Made by a program: the position numbers and the translations under genes. Below are positions 26,061 to 35,396 of a DNA stretch of 64,000 nt, one piece after another. Source of the DNA: DATAVB01 sp036267955 (lineage in GTDB: Bacteria; Actinomycetota; Actinomycetes; Mycobacteriales; QHCD01); the NCBI GenBank assembly GCA_036267955.1, contig DATAVB010000036.1:1-64000 (forward strand). The letters are read 5' to 3'. Under the pieces are notes generated by a model, which did no database searches, was not told the origin of the DNA, and saw only the letters and a program-made list of their open reading frames with translations. Every line of letters begins with the position of its first letter. The stretch's first letter is position 1.

Positions 26061-27476
26061 TCAGCGACCCGGCCGGAAGGCCCACATTGCGACCGCACAG
26101 CAGGCCAGCGCCAGCACGCCGGCCAGGGTGTACCCGTACCGCAGGCCGTCGGTGAATACGACCGCGGCGTGTCCGTGCAGCCGGGCGTGCGACCCACCGG
26201 CGGCGGCCGTGGAGAAGACCACCGAGCCGAGCAGCGCGACGCCCAGGTTGGTGCCGATCTGTCGGGCGGTGCTGGTCGTCGCGGCGGCCACGCCGGCCCG
26301 GCCCGGCGGCATGCTCGACATCGCGGCGTTGGTGATGGGCGTATTGATCAGCCCCATCCCGGCCCCCAGCAGGACATACCCGCAGATCAGCACCGGCATC
26401 GGGGTGTCCGGGCGGATGGTCGCCACCAGTACGGCCATCGCCCCGGCGATGAGCAGGCACGCCATGGTGGCCGGCCCGCGCGGCCCCCTGGTGCCGGTGA
26501 TCCGGCCCGAGATCGGTGCCAAGACCATCGTCATCGCCGTGGTCGGAACGGTCAGCAGGCCGGCCTCGACCGGCGAGAATCCGCGGACATTCTGCAGATA
26601 GAGCGTATTGAAGAACAGATATCCGCCCAGCGCGAGAAAAGCCATGATGGCCAGGAGAATCGCCCCCAACAATGCCGGTTGAGCTAGGTCGTGCAACTCG
26701 ACCAGCGGATTGCGGGTGCGCTTTTCCACCACGCCGAAAGCGAACCAGGCCGCCACCGAAACGGCGAGCAGCACGAGAACGACCGTCGACGACCAACCGG
26801 ATTCCGGCCCGCTGATCAGCGCATAGGTGACGGTGGCGAGGGCGATTCCGATCGCCGCCTGACCGGGAATGTCGAACGGGCGGGGCTTTTCCGCGCGTGA
26901 CTCGGACAGCCGCCGGGTGCCGGCCAGGACGGCCAGCCCGATCGGCACATTGACCCAGAAAACACTCCGCCATCCCAGCGTCTCCACCAGTACGCCGCCC
27001 AGGACCGGGCCGGCGGCGGTCGACAGCCCGCTGATCGCGCCCCACACGCCGACTGCCTGCGCCCGGGATTTCCGGTCGGTGAAGGTGTTGGTGATGATCG
27101 CCAGACTCGCCGGCGTCATCAGGGCGCTGCCGAATCCTTGCACCGCGCGGAATCCGATCAACGTGCCCAGCGACGGCGCGAGCCCGCAGCAGGCCGAGGA
27201 CAGCACGAATACGCCCAGTCCGAGGCCGAAGAGCCGGCGCCGGCCGAACCGGTCCCCCAACGACCCACAGAGGAAAAGCACGCTGGCCCGGACCAGTACG
27301 TAACTGTCGACCGTCCACTGCAGGCCGGATTCAGACGAGCCCAGGCCGCGCTGCAAGGACGGGAGCGCGACGTTGAGGATTGTGCTGTCCAAGGTCGTCA
27401 TGAACAGCGCCATGCAGCAGACGACCAGCGTCAGGATCCGGTGACGCCGGTCGATGGTCCCGGTGAGTGCGGTCAT
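26061..27476 (-). CDS. MFS drug exporter, DHA2 (14-helix) type
   Basis: Proton-coupled multidrug exporter of 471 residues with about 14 helices. Motif A-like GSLGDRFGRRRLFGLGL follows helix 2, motif C-like GLSTAAGPVLGGVLVETLGW lies in helix 5, and the start LDSTILNVALPSLQRGLG (motif D1) is typical of DHA2 exporters such as QacA/EmrB relatives. ATG 27476 follows AGAGG. Divergent from the sugar isomerase gene; no regulator adjoins it. Substrate unknown. Confidence 0.92.
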   Translation of the reverse strand: MTALTGTIDRRHRILTLVVCCMALFMTTLDSTILNVALPSLQRGLGSSESGLQWTVDSYVLVRASVLFLCGSLGDRFGRRRLFGLGLGVFVLSSACCGLAPSLGTLIGFRAVQGFGSALMTPASLAIITNTFTDRKSRAQAVGVWGAISGLSTAAGPVLGGVLVETLGWRSVFWVNVPIGLAVLAGTRRLSESRAEKPRPFDIPGQAAIGIALATVTYALISGPESGWSSTVVLVLLAVSVAAWFAFGVVEKRTRNPLVELHDLAQPALLGAILLAIMAFLALGGYLFFNTLYLQNVRGFSPVEAGLLTVPTTAMTMVLAPISGRITGTRGPRGPATMACLLIAGAMAVLVATIRPDTPMPVLICGYVLLGAGMGLINTPITNAAMSSMPPGRAGVAAATTSTARQIGTNLGVALLGSVVFSTAAAGGSHARLHGHAAVVFTDGLRYGYTLAGVLALACCAVAMWAFRPGR

Positions 27477-27625
27477 TACCTCTGTTCTCGATGCATCGAC
27501 AACGACCGTAGTACGACCACCGCCAGCTCGCATTGGCGCGAGACCCAACTCACGGACGCACGGGCGATTGCCTGAAACAATGGCAGCGCCACACCAACGA
27601 CACCGACAGAGTGAGGTACCACAAC

Positions 27626-28504
27626 ATGCCGGTCACCGACCAGATCGCCGCCGCCCCGATCTCGTGGGGCGTGTGTGAGGTGCCCGGGTGGGGCTACCAA
27701 CTCCCGGGCGCACGGGTGTTGTCCGACATGCGTGCCCTCGGTTTCGGAGCCACCGAGGCCGGGCCGGACGGCTTCCTGCCCGGCGACGGCGCCGAACTGG
27801 CCGCCGAATTGGAGACGGCCGAGCTGTCCCTGGTGGGCGGCTTCACCCCACTCGTCCTGCACGACCCGGCCGGCGGTTGGCGGGCGATCCTGGACCGTGC
27901 TCTCGCCCGCTTCGGCCGGGCCGGCGGCAACTCGCTGATCATCGCCGCCGACACCGGGGTTGCCGGTTACGACGGCCGACCGGTGCTGGACGCGGACGGG
28001 TGGAAGGTGCTGCTGGCGGCGCTCGACGAGGCGACGGTACGGACCCGGGACGCCGGCCTGCGCGCCACGCTGCACCCGCACGTCGGCACGATGGTCGAGG
28101 GCCCGGACGAGATCGCCCGGGTGATCGACGGCTCGACCGTGCCGCTCTGCCTGGACACCGGCCACATCCTGGTCGGCGGCGGCGATCCGGTCGAACTGGC
28201 CCACAAAGTGCCCGAACGCATCAATCACGTACATCTGAAAGATGTCGATGCGAAGCTGGCCGCGCGGGTCCGGCAGGGTGAAATCGCCTACAGCGACGCG
28301 GTCCGGGCCGAGATGTTCCGGCCACTGGGCGACGGGGATGTCGACGTACCGGCGCTCATCGGCGCTTTGACCGGCGCCGGATATTCCGGCTGGTACGTCC
28401 TGGAGCAGGACGTCATGCTCGCCGGGGCGCCCGCCGAGGGAGCCGGCCCGGTGGCCGACGTGGCCCGCAGCCGCGACTACCTCACCGCCGTCCTCTCCAC
28501 CTGA
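27626..28504 (+). CDS. Sugar phosphate isomerase/epimerase family protein (IolE/hyi-like TIM barrel)
   Basis: 292-residue AP endonuclease-2-like TIM barrel. The start IAAAPISWGVCEVPGWGYQL is characteristic of inosose dehydratase relatives. Metal ligands are expected in GFGATEAG, LHPHVGTM, CLDTGHI and the His pair of RINHVHLKDVD. ATG 27626 has GAGG nine bases upstream. No inositol genes adjoin it, so a specific substrate is not claimed. Confidence 0.85.
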   Translation: MPVTDQIAAAPISWGVCEVPGWGYQLPGARVLSDMRALGFGATEAGPDGFLPGDGAELAAELETAELSLVGGFTPLVLHDPAGGWRAILDRALARFGRAGGNSLIIAADTGVAGYDGRPVLDADGWKVLLAALDEATVRTRDAGLRATLHPHVGTMVEGPDEIARVIDGSTVPLCLDTGHILVGGGDPVELAHKVPERINHVHLKDVDAKLAARVRQGEIAYSDAVRAEMFRPLGDGDVDVPALIGALTGAGYSGWYVLEQDVMLAGAPAEGAGPVADVARSRDYLTAVLST

Positions 28505-28520
28505 CACCCCATCCGTTTGA

Positions 28521-28580
28521 CCGCTCCGGTCCAGGCCGCTCTGGTCCAGGCCGCCCCGGTCCAGGCCGCTCCGGTCCAGG
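28521..28580. repeat. 15-bp tandem repeat, 4 copies
   Basis: Four units of CCGCTCCGGTCCAGG (28521, 28536, 28551, 28566) with single-base variation, directly after the isomerase stop and 22 bases before a palindromic element. Non-coding as far as can be seen. Confidence 0.95.
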
Positions 28581-28602
28581 CCGCCCCCGGCTGCGGATTT
28601 CC

Positions 28603-28656
28603 ATGATCATGAGTGGATTTGGTACCCCTGGAGGTATCAAATCCACTCACGATCAT
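28603..28656. repeat. Palindromic intergenic element, TTTCCATGATCATGA type, copy 1
   Basis: Arms 28603-28626 and 28633-28656 (24 bases each, starting ATGATCATGAGTGG) pair with two mismatches around a six-base loop. It sits between convergent genes and could end both transcripts. The flank and tip, ATTTCCATGATCATGA, recur in the element at 47213-47276. Confidence 0.88.
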
Positions 28657-28709
28657 CGAGGCGCGGCGGGGTAATCCGGGACCTTGAAGCCGGGGCCGAG
28701 GCGGCCGGG

Positions 28710-29615
28710 TCAGCCGAGGGGGATGGTCGGGGCGCCGAGGACGACGTTCTGCAGCGGCTCCCCGGCAACCAACCGGCGCAACTGTTCGGCAACAAACCGG
28801 CGGGCCCGTGGGTAGAAGGTCGCCGATCCCCCACCGACATGCGGCGTGATGATCGTGCCGGGCAGCTCCCACAACGGATGGTCCGCCGGCAACGGCTCGG
28901 GATCGGTGACGTCCAGCGCGGCCCGGATCCGGCCCTTCTCGGCCAGCAGCGCATCGGTGTCCAGCACCTTGCCCCGGGCGATGTTGACGACCAGTGCGTT
29001 GTCCGGCAGCAAAGCCAACTCGTCCGGGCCGAGCAGTTTCTCGGTCTGCTCGGTCAGCGGCACGATCAGCACCACCACATCGGCCGACGGCAGCAGCGCC
29101 GCCAGTTCGGCGATCCCGTGCACGCCCTCGCGCGGCCGGCTCGCCACCGGTACGACGGTCGCTTCGCAGGCCTCCAGCCGACGTCCCAGGGCCTGGCCGA
29201 TCGAGCCGTACCCGACCACCAGCACCCGCGAGTCGGCCAGTGAATCGGTGTGCTTCTGCCGCCACTCGTGCTGGTCCTGATTGCGGACCCAGGTCGCCAG
29301 ATTGCGCTGCGCGGCCAGGATGAGGCCGAGCGCGTGCTCCGCGGTGCTCGCGTCGTGCAGACCGCGACCGTTGCACAGCGTCACGCCGTCCGGCAGCAGC
29401 ACGCGGACGTCGTCGTACCCGGCGTTGAGCGTCTGCACGACCCGCAGCCGCGGCATGGCCCGGATCAGCTGCAGCGCAGCCGGTTTCGCGTACGGCAGCA
29501 CGTAACAACCCACATCGTCCACGTCGGACGGTGGGTCGGCCACCCCGTCGTACACCTCGACCCGCAGCCCGGGCGGCGCCAGCCCGTCCCACGGCACCAG
29601 AGCGCGAAACACCAT
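28710..29615 (-). CDS. D-isomer-specific 2-hydroxyacid dehydrogenase
   Basis: NAD(P)-dependent reductase of 2-oxoacids, 301 residues. Nucleotide-binding motif VVGYGSIGQALGRRL at about 130; catalytic Arg in NIARGKVLDTD, Glu/Asp position in ALDVTDPEPLP, and His in ITPHVGGGS. ATG 29615 follows AAAGGGG. It converges with the isomerase gene across the repeats. Substrate unknown. Confidence 0.92.
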   Translation of the reverse strand: MVFRALVPWDGLAPPGLRVEVYDGVADPPSDVDDVGCYVLPYAKPAALQLIRAMPRLRVVQTLNAGYDDVRVLLPDGVTLCNGRGLHDASTAEHALGLILAAQRNLATWVRNQDQHEWRQKHTDSLADSRVLVVGYGSIGQALGRRLEACEATVVPVASRPREGVHGIAELAALLPSADVVVLIVPLTEQTEKLLGPDELALLPDNALVVNIARGKVLDTDALLAEKGRIRAALDVTDPEPLPADHPLWELPGTIITPHVGGGSATFYPRARRFVAEQLRRLVAGEPLQNVVLGAPTIPLG

Positions 29616-29793
29616 TAGCGATACCCCTTTCTCCGCCGCCAGCCTAATTGAGCAAACCGGTCAGATCCGGCCCGGCGGCTGGCCGGTGTAGGCAGGGCGC
29701 GGTATCCGGCCGGCCCGGCTACCACAGCGGGCGTACACGAACTGTCTCCCGACGGCCGACGACACCAGCGCAGCGACCTTTACGCTGATCCGC

Positions 29794-30234
29794 ATGTCCG
29801 ATACTCACAGCAATCGTCAGCCGGTGGACAAGTCCATCTCCGTCCCGCAGCTGCTGGTCCGGATCACCGGCCTGCTGCAGATTGTGCTGGGCCTGGTTTT
29901 CTGGTCCGGCAATGCGAAGGGCCTGGTGCCCATTCACGTGGTTTCCGGAATCATTCTGGTGCTCTCGCTCTGGGCACTCGCCGTCGCCGGCGCACGCGCC
30001 GGAGTCGGGAACGGCCTGGTGGCCACCGCTGCCGTATGGGGGCTCATCGTCCCGGGCCTCGGCTTCTCGCAGAAGAGCATCATGCACGGCGGCGCGCACT
30101 GGGTGATCCAGGTGATCCACCTCGTGATCGGCCTCATCGCCATCATGCTGGCCGAACAGCTTGCCACCAAGGCGATCGCCGCAGCCGGAACGAGCGGAAC
30201 GACTGGAGCGAGCGGAACGACGACCACCGCATGA
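29794..30234 (+). CDS. Small four-helix membrane protein leading the cyd operon
   Basis: 146 residues with four hydrophobic segments (about 20-40, 45-65, 72-90, 105-122) and a Gly/Thr/Ala-rich C-terminus (TSGTTGASGTTTTA). A conserved-looking loop holds SIMHGGAHWVIQVIHL with three His. Its stop overlaps the cydA start (ATGA), so it is translationally coupled to the oxidase genes. Not CydX-like in size. It may serve assembly or be an accessory subunit; this is inference from position only. Confidence 0.75.
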   Translation: MSDTHSNRQPVDKSISVPQLLVRITGLLQIVLGLVFWSGNAKGLVPIHVVSGIILVLSLWALAVAGARAGVGNGLVATAAVWGLIVPGLGFSQKSIMHGGAHWVIQVIHLVIGLIAIMLAEQLATKAIAAAGTSGTTGASGTTTTA

Positions 30235-31424
30235 CCGGTACGGCCACCACGCTGGCCCGGGTTGAATTCGCCGGCACCGCCGCGGTGCATTTCCTCTTCG
30301 CGGCGTTGACGCTCGGTCTGTTGCCGGTGGTTGCGGTGTTGCAGACCCGGTGGACCCGATCGGGTGCGCCCGACCTGGAACGGATGACCAAATACTGGGG
30401 AAATCTTTACGTCATCAACTACGCCCTCGGCATCATCACCGGCCTGGTGATGGAATTCCAGTTCGGACTCAACTGGAGCGGCCTGCCCCATACAGTGGGG
30501 AATCTCTTCGGCGCTCCGCTCGCCCTGGAAACCATCATCGCGTTCTTCGCGGAGTCGACCCTGCTCGGGCTCTGGATCCTCGGCTGGGGACGGATTCCCG
30601 AGAAAGCGCACCTCGCGCTGATCTGGCTGGTCACGCTCACCGCGTACTTCTCGACCTTCTTCATCATGGTGGCCAACGGTTTCATGCAGCACCCGGTCGG
30701 TTACGCCACCCGCAACGGGACGATCGTCCTCAAGAGTTGGGGCGCGCTGCTGACCAATTCGGGAATGTTCTACGGCCTGATCCATCTCGTGTTCGGTGCA
30801 CTGACCACCGGCGGTTTCTTCATCGCCGGAGTCAGCGCCTACCACCTCGCACGGAACACCGGGGAGAAGGAATTCTTCCGCAGAAGTCTCTGGATCGGCC
30901 TGATCCTTGGTGGCGTTGCGAGCCTTGCGACCGTGGGACTGGGATATGCGCAGTACGGATACCTCAAGAGCGCGCAGCCGGCCAAATACGCCACCATGAC
31001 CGGCAAGCCGGTGTCCGGGCCGGCGCCGCCGGACTGGATCTCCACCCCGTTGAACGTGATGCTCGGGATCGGCATCATCCTGGTGGCCGTCGCGCTCGCG
31101 GCCGTGCTGTTCCGGGAACAGTTCCTCCGGTCCCGGATTGTCCTATGGGGACTGGTAGTGCTCATCCCGCTGCCGTTCCTGGCGCTGGTCTGCGGTTGGC
31201 TGGTCCGCGAGGTCGGCCGCCAGCCGTGGATTGTGTACGGGCTGGTGCGCACCACCCAGGCCGCGTCACCGGCGAGTACGGCCGCGGTGCTGTTGTCGCT
31301 GATCGCCTTCTCCGCCATCTATATCGCGCTGGCGGCAGTGGATTACCAGCTCATCGCCCGGGCCGCCAAACGCGGACCGCGGGACGACATCTTCGGCGAG
31401 ATAGAGGTCGAGGTGGCGGCCTGA
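30231..31424 (+). CDS. cydA: Cytochrome bd oxidase subunit I, compact form
   Basis: Quinol oxidase subunit binding hemes b558, b595 and d. Ligands align: His20 (AAVHFLFAALTLGL), Glu100 and Glu108 (FGAPLALETIIAFFAEST), His185 (GLIHLVFGALTTGG) and Met277 (STPLNVMLGIG); GRQPW is at about 345. Only 397 residues: His185 to Met277 is 92 residues against 207 in E. coli, so the extracytoplasmic Q-loop is nearly absent, leaving just QPAKYATMTGKP. The rest is intact, so this is not a frameshift. Starts with ATGA overlap and runs into cydB by one base. Confidence 0.93.
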   Translation: MTGTATTLARVEFAGTAAVHFLFAALTLGLLPVVAVLQTRWTRSGAPDLERMTKYWGNLYVINYALGIITGLVMEFQFGLNWSGLPHTVGNLFGAPLALETIIAFFAESTLLGLWILGWGRIPEKAHLALIWLVTLTAYFSTFFIMVANGFMQHPVGYATRNGTIVLKSWGALLTNSGMFYGLIHLVFGALTTGGFFIAGVSAYHLARNTGEKEFFRRSLWIGLILGGVASLATVGLGYAQYGYLKSAQPAKYATMTGKPVSGPAPPDWISTPLNVMLGIGIILVAVALAAVLFREQFLRSRIVLWGLVVLIPLPFLALVCGWLVREVGRQPWIVYGLVRTTQAASPASTAAVLLSLIAFSAIYIALAAVDYQLIARAAKRGPRDDIFGEIEVEVAA

Positions 31425-32116
31425 TGCAGACGCTGCTGTGGGTCCTGGTGGCCGGTTTCTTCACCGGCTATTTCGTCCTGGAGGGACTCGATTTCGGGGT
31501 CGGCATGATGCTGGCGCGCGGGACCAAAGCGGAACGCAATCGGCTGGCCAGAAGCATTTCCCCGCTGTTCCTCGGCAACGAGGTATGGCTGGTCGCCGCC
31601 GTCGGCCTGGTCATCGGCGCATTCCCGGCGCTGGAGACGACGCAGGGCCCTCGGCTCTATCCGCTCATCGTCATCATTCTGCTCGCCTGGATGGTGCGGG
31701 ATGCGGGTCTCTGGTTCCGCGGCCGGACAACGGGCGACTGGTGGGACCGTGCCATCGCACTGGCCAGTCTCGTACTGCCTTTCAGTTGGGGATTTCTGCT
31801 CACCGACGTCGCGGAAGGCGGCCCGGCTATCGCCCGCCCCTTGCCGATTGTCGGCGGAATCGTCGCTGTCGCAGTGGTTTTCCTGCACGGCCGATTCTTC
31901 GCGACCGCCAACCGCTATGCGGCCGTCACCTCGGCCGTCATCGCGATGGCCGTATTGGCGGTACTGCTGGCCAACCGGCCGGCGGACGCGGCCGGCTCGG
32001 CGACGCTCGATCTGCTTGCCGCCTTCGTCCTCCCGGCCCTGCCGCTGTTGCTCGGGGTGCAGGTCTGGCTGTGGCGGGTCAGCCGGCGGTCGACCGGCCT
32101 GCCCGGGTTCTTCTGA
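31424..32116 (+). CDS. cydB: Cytochrome bd oxidase subunit II, compact form
   Basis: 230 residues, about 100 shorter than the usual 330-380. The N-terminal signature FFTGYFVLEGLDFGVGMML and GNEVWLVAAVGLVIGAFPAL are present, and the protein ends in a clean helix and basic tail, with about seven helices. The shortening appears internal or in the second half, in keeping with the compact CydA. Overlaps cydA and cydD by one base (TGATG). Confidence 0.9.
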   Translation: MQTLLWVLVAGFFTGYFVLEGLDFGVGMMLARGTKAERNRLARSISPLFLGNEVWLVAAVGLVIGAFPALETTQGPRLYPLIVIILLAWMVRDAGLWFRGRTTGDWWDRAIALASLVLPFSWGFLLTDVAEGGPAIARPLPIVGGIVAVAVVFLHGRFFATANRYAAVTSAVIAMAVLAVLLANRPADAAGSATLDLLAAFVLPALPLLLGVQVWLWRVSRRSTGLPGFF

Positions 32117-33711
32117 TGCCGGCGGTAAAACGGCTGCTGCGCCTGGTTCCGGCGGCCCGCGTAATGCTCGGAATCGCTATAGCAGCAGGTGTTCTCGGCG
32201 GTTTGGCGGCGCTGGCCATGGCCAATCTGATCGCCCGCGCCCTCACCGGCGGCCATCCCGCCTACGCCGCTCTGGTCGCGGTCATCGTGCTCCGCGCCGG
32301 GCTGCTGTGGATCGTCGGCGCCGCTGGACAGCGCGCGTCGGCGACGGTGAAAGCCCAGCTGCGTAAGGATCTGCTGGCCCACACCCAACGCCTCGGCCCT
32401 GGTTGGCTGGCGACTCGCCGGGCCGGCGAGCTGACCACCCTCGTCACCCGTGGCCTCGACGGGCTCGATCCGCTGCTGCGGGACTACCTGCCGGCCATGG
32501 CCATTGCCGCCACCGTGCCGCTCGCGGTACTGGTGCAGCTGATCGTCGCCGACCCGACCTCGGCGTTGATCGTCGCGATCACCCTTCCGCTCATCCCGGT
32601 CTTCGCCGCATTGGCCGGCGCGAAGGCGAAATCCGCCACCGAAAAGCAATGGGCCGGCCTGCAGCGGCTCGGCGGCCATTTCCTGGATTCGGTCAAGGGT
32701 CTGCCGACGCTGCGGCTCTTCGACCGCGCGCAGGCCCATCTGACGACCGTGCGGCGGCTGGCCGAGGACCACCGTAGAGCCACCATGCGCACCCTGCGGA
32801 TCGCGTTCCTGTCCGCGCTGACGCTGGAACTGGTGGCGACGCTGTCGGTCGCCCTGGTCGCCGTACCGGTGGCGCTGCGGCTGCTCGACGGCCACCTCGA
32901 CCTGCGCACCGCGTTGCTCGTCCTGCTCGTCACTCCCGAGGCCTACCTGCCGCTGCGGGTGGCCGGGCAGCGGTTCCACGCCGGCGCCGAGGGGATGACC
33001 GCGGCCGAGGCGGCCTTCGACCTGCTCGACACCCCGGTGCCGACCCGCCAAAACCGCACAGCGTTGCCCGACCTGCGGACCGCGCCGATCGAGCTCGACC
33101 GGGTGACCGTCCGCTATCCCGGCCGGGATGACGCGGCCGTCGAGGATCTCTCGATGACGATCGAGCCGGGCCGGCAGCTCGCCCTCACCGGGCCGAGCGG
33201 CACCGGAAAGAGCACCCTGATCGGCCTGCTGCTCGGTCTGGTGACGCCGACGTCCGGGCGGGTGTTGGTCGGTTCGGTCGACCTCGCCGAGCTCGACCCG
33301 CAGCTGTGGTGGCGGCAGGTCGCGTGGGTGCCGCAGCGCCCGCACCTCTTCGCCGGCTCGGTCGCCGACAACGTTCGGCTGGGCCGGCCGGACAGCACCG
33401 ACGCGCAGGTGGCCAGCGCGCTCCGGCTCGCCTGCGCCGCGGAATTCGTCGCCGAACTGCCGGCCGGCGTCGACACGCTGCTCGGCGAACACGGCACCCG
33501 GCTCTCCACCGGGCAACGGCAACGGATCGCCCTGGCCCGGGCGTTCCTGCGGACCGACGCCCCACTCGTACTACTCGACGAGCCGAGCGCCGGTCTCGAC
33601 CTGCGGACCGAGGCCCGGCTCACCGACTCGCTCCGGCCGGCTCTGCACGGCCGTACCGTCGTCGTCGCGGCCCACCGCCCGGCCCTCGTCCGCGGGCTGG
33701 CGCTGGCATGA
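32116..33711 (+). CDS. cydD: Heterodimeric ABC exporter subunit CydD
   Basis: Half of the CydDC thiol/heme transporter required to assemble cytochrome bd. 531 residues: six-helix membrane domain (about 15-310) and ATPase with Walker A GPSGTGKSTLIGLLL, signature LSTGQRQRIALARAF (Thr replacing the second Gly-adjacent Gly) and Walker B LVLLDEPSAGLD. Stop overlaps cydC start (ATGA). Confidence 0.94.
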   Translation: MPAVKRLLRLVPAARVMLGIAIAAGVLGGLAALAMANLIARALTGGHPAYAALVAVIVLRAGLLWIVGAAGQRASATVKAQLRKDLLAHTQRLGPGWLATRRAGELTTLVTRGLDGLDPLLRDYLPAMAIAATVPLAVLVQLIVADPTSALIVAITLPLIPVFAALAGAKAKSATEKQWAGLQRLGGHFLDSVKGLPTLRLFDRAQAHLTTVRRLAEDHRRATMRTLRIAFLSALTLELVATLSVALVAVPVALRLLDGHLDLRTALLVLLVTPEAYLPLRVAGQRFHAGAEGMTAAEAAFDLLDTPVPTRQNRTALPDLRTAPIELDRVTVRYPGRDDAAVEDLSMTIEPGRQLALTGPSGTGKSTLIGLLLGLVTPTSGRVLVGSVDLAELDPQLWWRQVAWVPQRPHLFAGSVADNVRLGRPDSTDAQVASALRLACAAEFVAELPAGVDTLLGEHGTRLSTGQRQRIALARAFLRTDAPLVLLDEPSAGLDLRTEARLTDSLRPALHGRTVVVAAHRPALVRGLALA

Positions 33712-35342
33712 AACTGCTGTCCAAGCGGGCGATGGCTGTCGCGGTGCTCTCCGGCGCCGCCAGCGAGGGCGCCGCGATCGGGCTGCTGGCGACCGCCACC
33801 TGGCTGATCGTCCGCGCCGCCGGGCACCCGCCGCTGTCCGCGCTGGCGGTCGGGATCGCCGGGGTACGGGCGTTCGCGATGATCCGCGGTGTCCTGCGGT
33901 ACGCCGAGCGGTTGGCCGGCCACGACGCCGCGTTGCGATCGCTGGCCGACCTGCGGGTCCGGGTGTACGCCGCGCTCGCCGCACTGCGCCCGGCCGAGCT
34001 GCGCCGCCGGCACAGCGGCGAGTTGCTCGGCACCGTCGTGGCTGAGGTCGACGCCGTCACCGATCTGGTGGTGCGCTGCCTGATCCCGGCCGGCAGCGCG
34101 GCGCTCGTCGCAGCTGGCGGGATCGCCGGAATCGCGCTGGCCTCGCCGGCAGCGGCCGGCCTGGTCGCGGTCGGGCTGCTGGTGACCGGCATCGCGCTGC
34201 CAGCCGCGGCGGCATGGCAGTCGCGGCGGGCCGAGCGCGGCACCGACACCGCCCGGGCCGACCTGACCACGGCGACCGTCGACCTGCTCGATGGGGCGGC
34301 CGACCTGGCCGTGGCCGGGGCAACCCCGGCGGCGCTGGCAGCGGCCGAGCGGGCCAGCGACCGGCTCGCCGGCCGGCAGCGGGCCGTCCCGGCCTACGGC
34401 GCCACCGCCGCCGTGCTGCTCGGCTCCGGCCTGACCGCCCTCGCCGTACTCGGGCGGACCCACAGCGCGGTGCTGACCCTGGCCACGCTGGCGTTGTTCG
34501 AGATCTGCGCACCGCTGCCGACCGCGGCCCGGCACTGGAGTCAGGTCTCGGCGACGCTGCGCCGGATCGCCGGGCTGCTGCGGACCGAGGCACCGGCCGC
34601 CCCGACCCGGACGGCCACCGGACCGGTCGAGGTGGCCGGTCTGCGGGTCGACTACGACGAAGCGCCGGCGCTGCGCGGGATCGATCTGCGGCTCGAGCCG
34701 GGGCGGCGGCTCGCCCTGGTCGGCGCCAGCGGATCAGGCAAGAGCACCCTGCTCGCGACGCTGGCCGGGCTGGTCGAGCCGTCCCACGGCACGGTGACCA
34801 TCGGCGGTGTCCCGGCCGGCGGGGTGTCCGGGACGGTCGGCGGGGTGCTGGCCGACGCGCACGTCTTCCACACCAGCATCGCCGACAACGTGCGGCTGGC
34901 CCGGCCCGAGGCGAGCGACGCCGAGGTCGCGGCGGCGCTGAGCCGGGCCGCGTTGACCGACTGGGTCGCGACCCTGCCCGAGGGTGCCGCGACGCTGGTC
35001 GGGGAGGACGCCGGGCTGCTCTCCGGCGGTCAACGACAACGCCTGCTACTCGCCCGGGCCCTGCTCGCCGACCGGCCGATCCTGCTGCTGGACGAGCCGT
35101 CCGAAGGGCTGGACCCGGCCACCGCCGACGCCCTGCTGGACGACCTGCTGACCGTCACCGCCGGTCGGACCACGGTGCTGGTGACGCACCGGCTGACCGG
35201 TCTGGAGCCGGTCGAGGAGGTGCTGCTGCTCGACGCCGGCCGGATCGTGGCCCGGGGTAGACATGCCGACCTGCTGTCCCGGCCCGGGCCGTACCGCGAT
35301 CTCTGGCTGGCCGAGCCGGCCGGCGCGCTGGCCGGAGCCTGA
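33708..35342 (+). CDS. cydC: Heterodimeric ABC exporter subunit CydC
   Basis: Partner of CydD, 544 residues, last gene of the operon. Walker A GASGSGKSTLLATLAG, signature LLSGGQRQRLLLARAL, Walker B ILLLDEPSEGLDP. The order cydA-cydB-cydD-cydC with all starts overlapping points to a single transcript from before 29794. I saw no Rex operator in the 178 bases upstream of the first gene. Confidence 0.94.
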   Translation: MKLLSKRAMAVAVLSGAASEGAAIGLLATATWLIVRAAGHPPLSALAVGIAGVRAFAMIRGVLRYAERLAGHDAALRSLADLRVRVYAALAALRPAELRRRHSGELLGTVVAEVDAVTDLVVRCLIPAGSAALVAAGGIAGIALASPAAAGLVAVGLLVTGIALPAAAAWQSRRAERGTDTARADLTTATVDLLDGAADLAVAGATPAALAAAERASDRLAGRQRAVPAYGATAAVLLGSGLTALAVLGRTHSAVLTLATLALFEICAPLPTAARHWSQVSATLRRIAGLLRTEAPAAPTRTATGPVEVAGLRVDYDEAPALRGIDLRLEPGRRLALVGASGSGKSTLLATLAGLVEPSHGTVTIGGVPAGGVSGTVGGVLADAHVFHTSIADNVRLARPEASDAEVAAALSRAALTDWVATLPEGAATLVGEDAGLLSGGQRQRLLLARALLADRPILLLDEPSEGLDPATADALLDDLLTVTAGRTTVLVTHRLTGLEPVEEVLLLDAGRIVARGRHADLLSRPGPYRDLWLAEPAGALAGA

Positions 35343-35352
35343 CCTGCACAGC

Positions 35353-35396
35353 CGCAAACGCCGTATCGGCGGGCCAGTTTCGGCGTTTGTGGGTTT
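35353..35396 (+). terminator. Probable terminator of the cyd operon
   Basis: Nine-base stem CAAACGCCG / CGGCGTTTG with an 17-base internal segment, followed by GGGTTTTCGG, ten bases after the cydC stop. The T-run is short but placed correctly for plus-strand termination. Confidence 0.6.

Noticed and set aside
27477..27625. Possible regulator gene between the MFS exporter and isomerase
   Set aside because: Only 149 bases; no ORF of sensible length or helix-turn-helix could be found.
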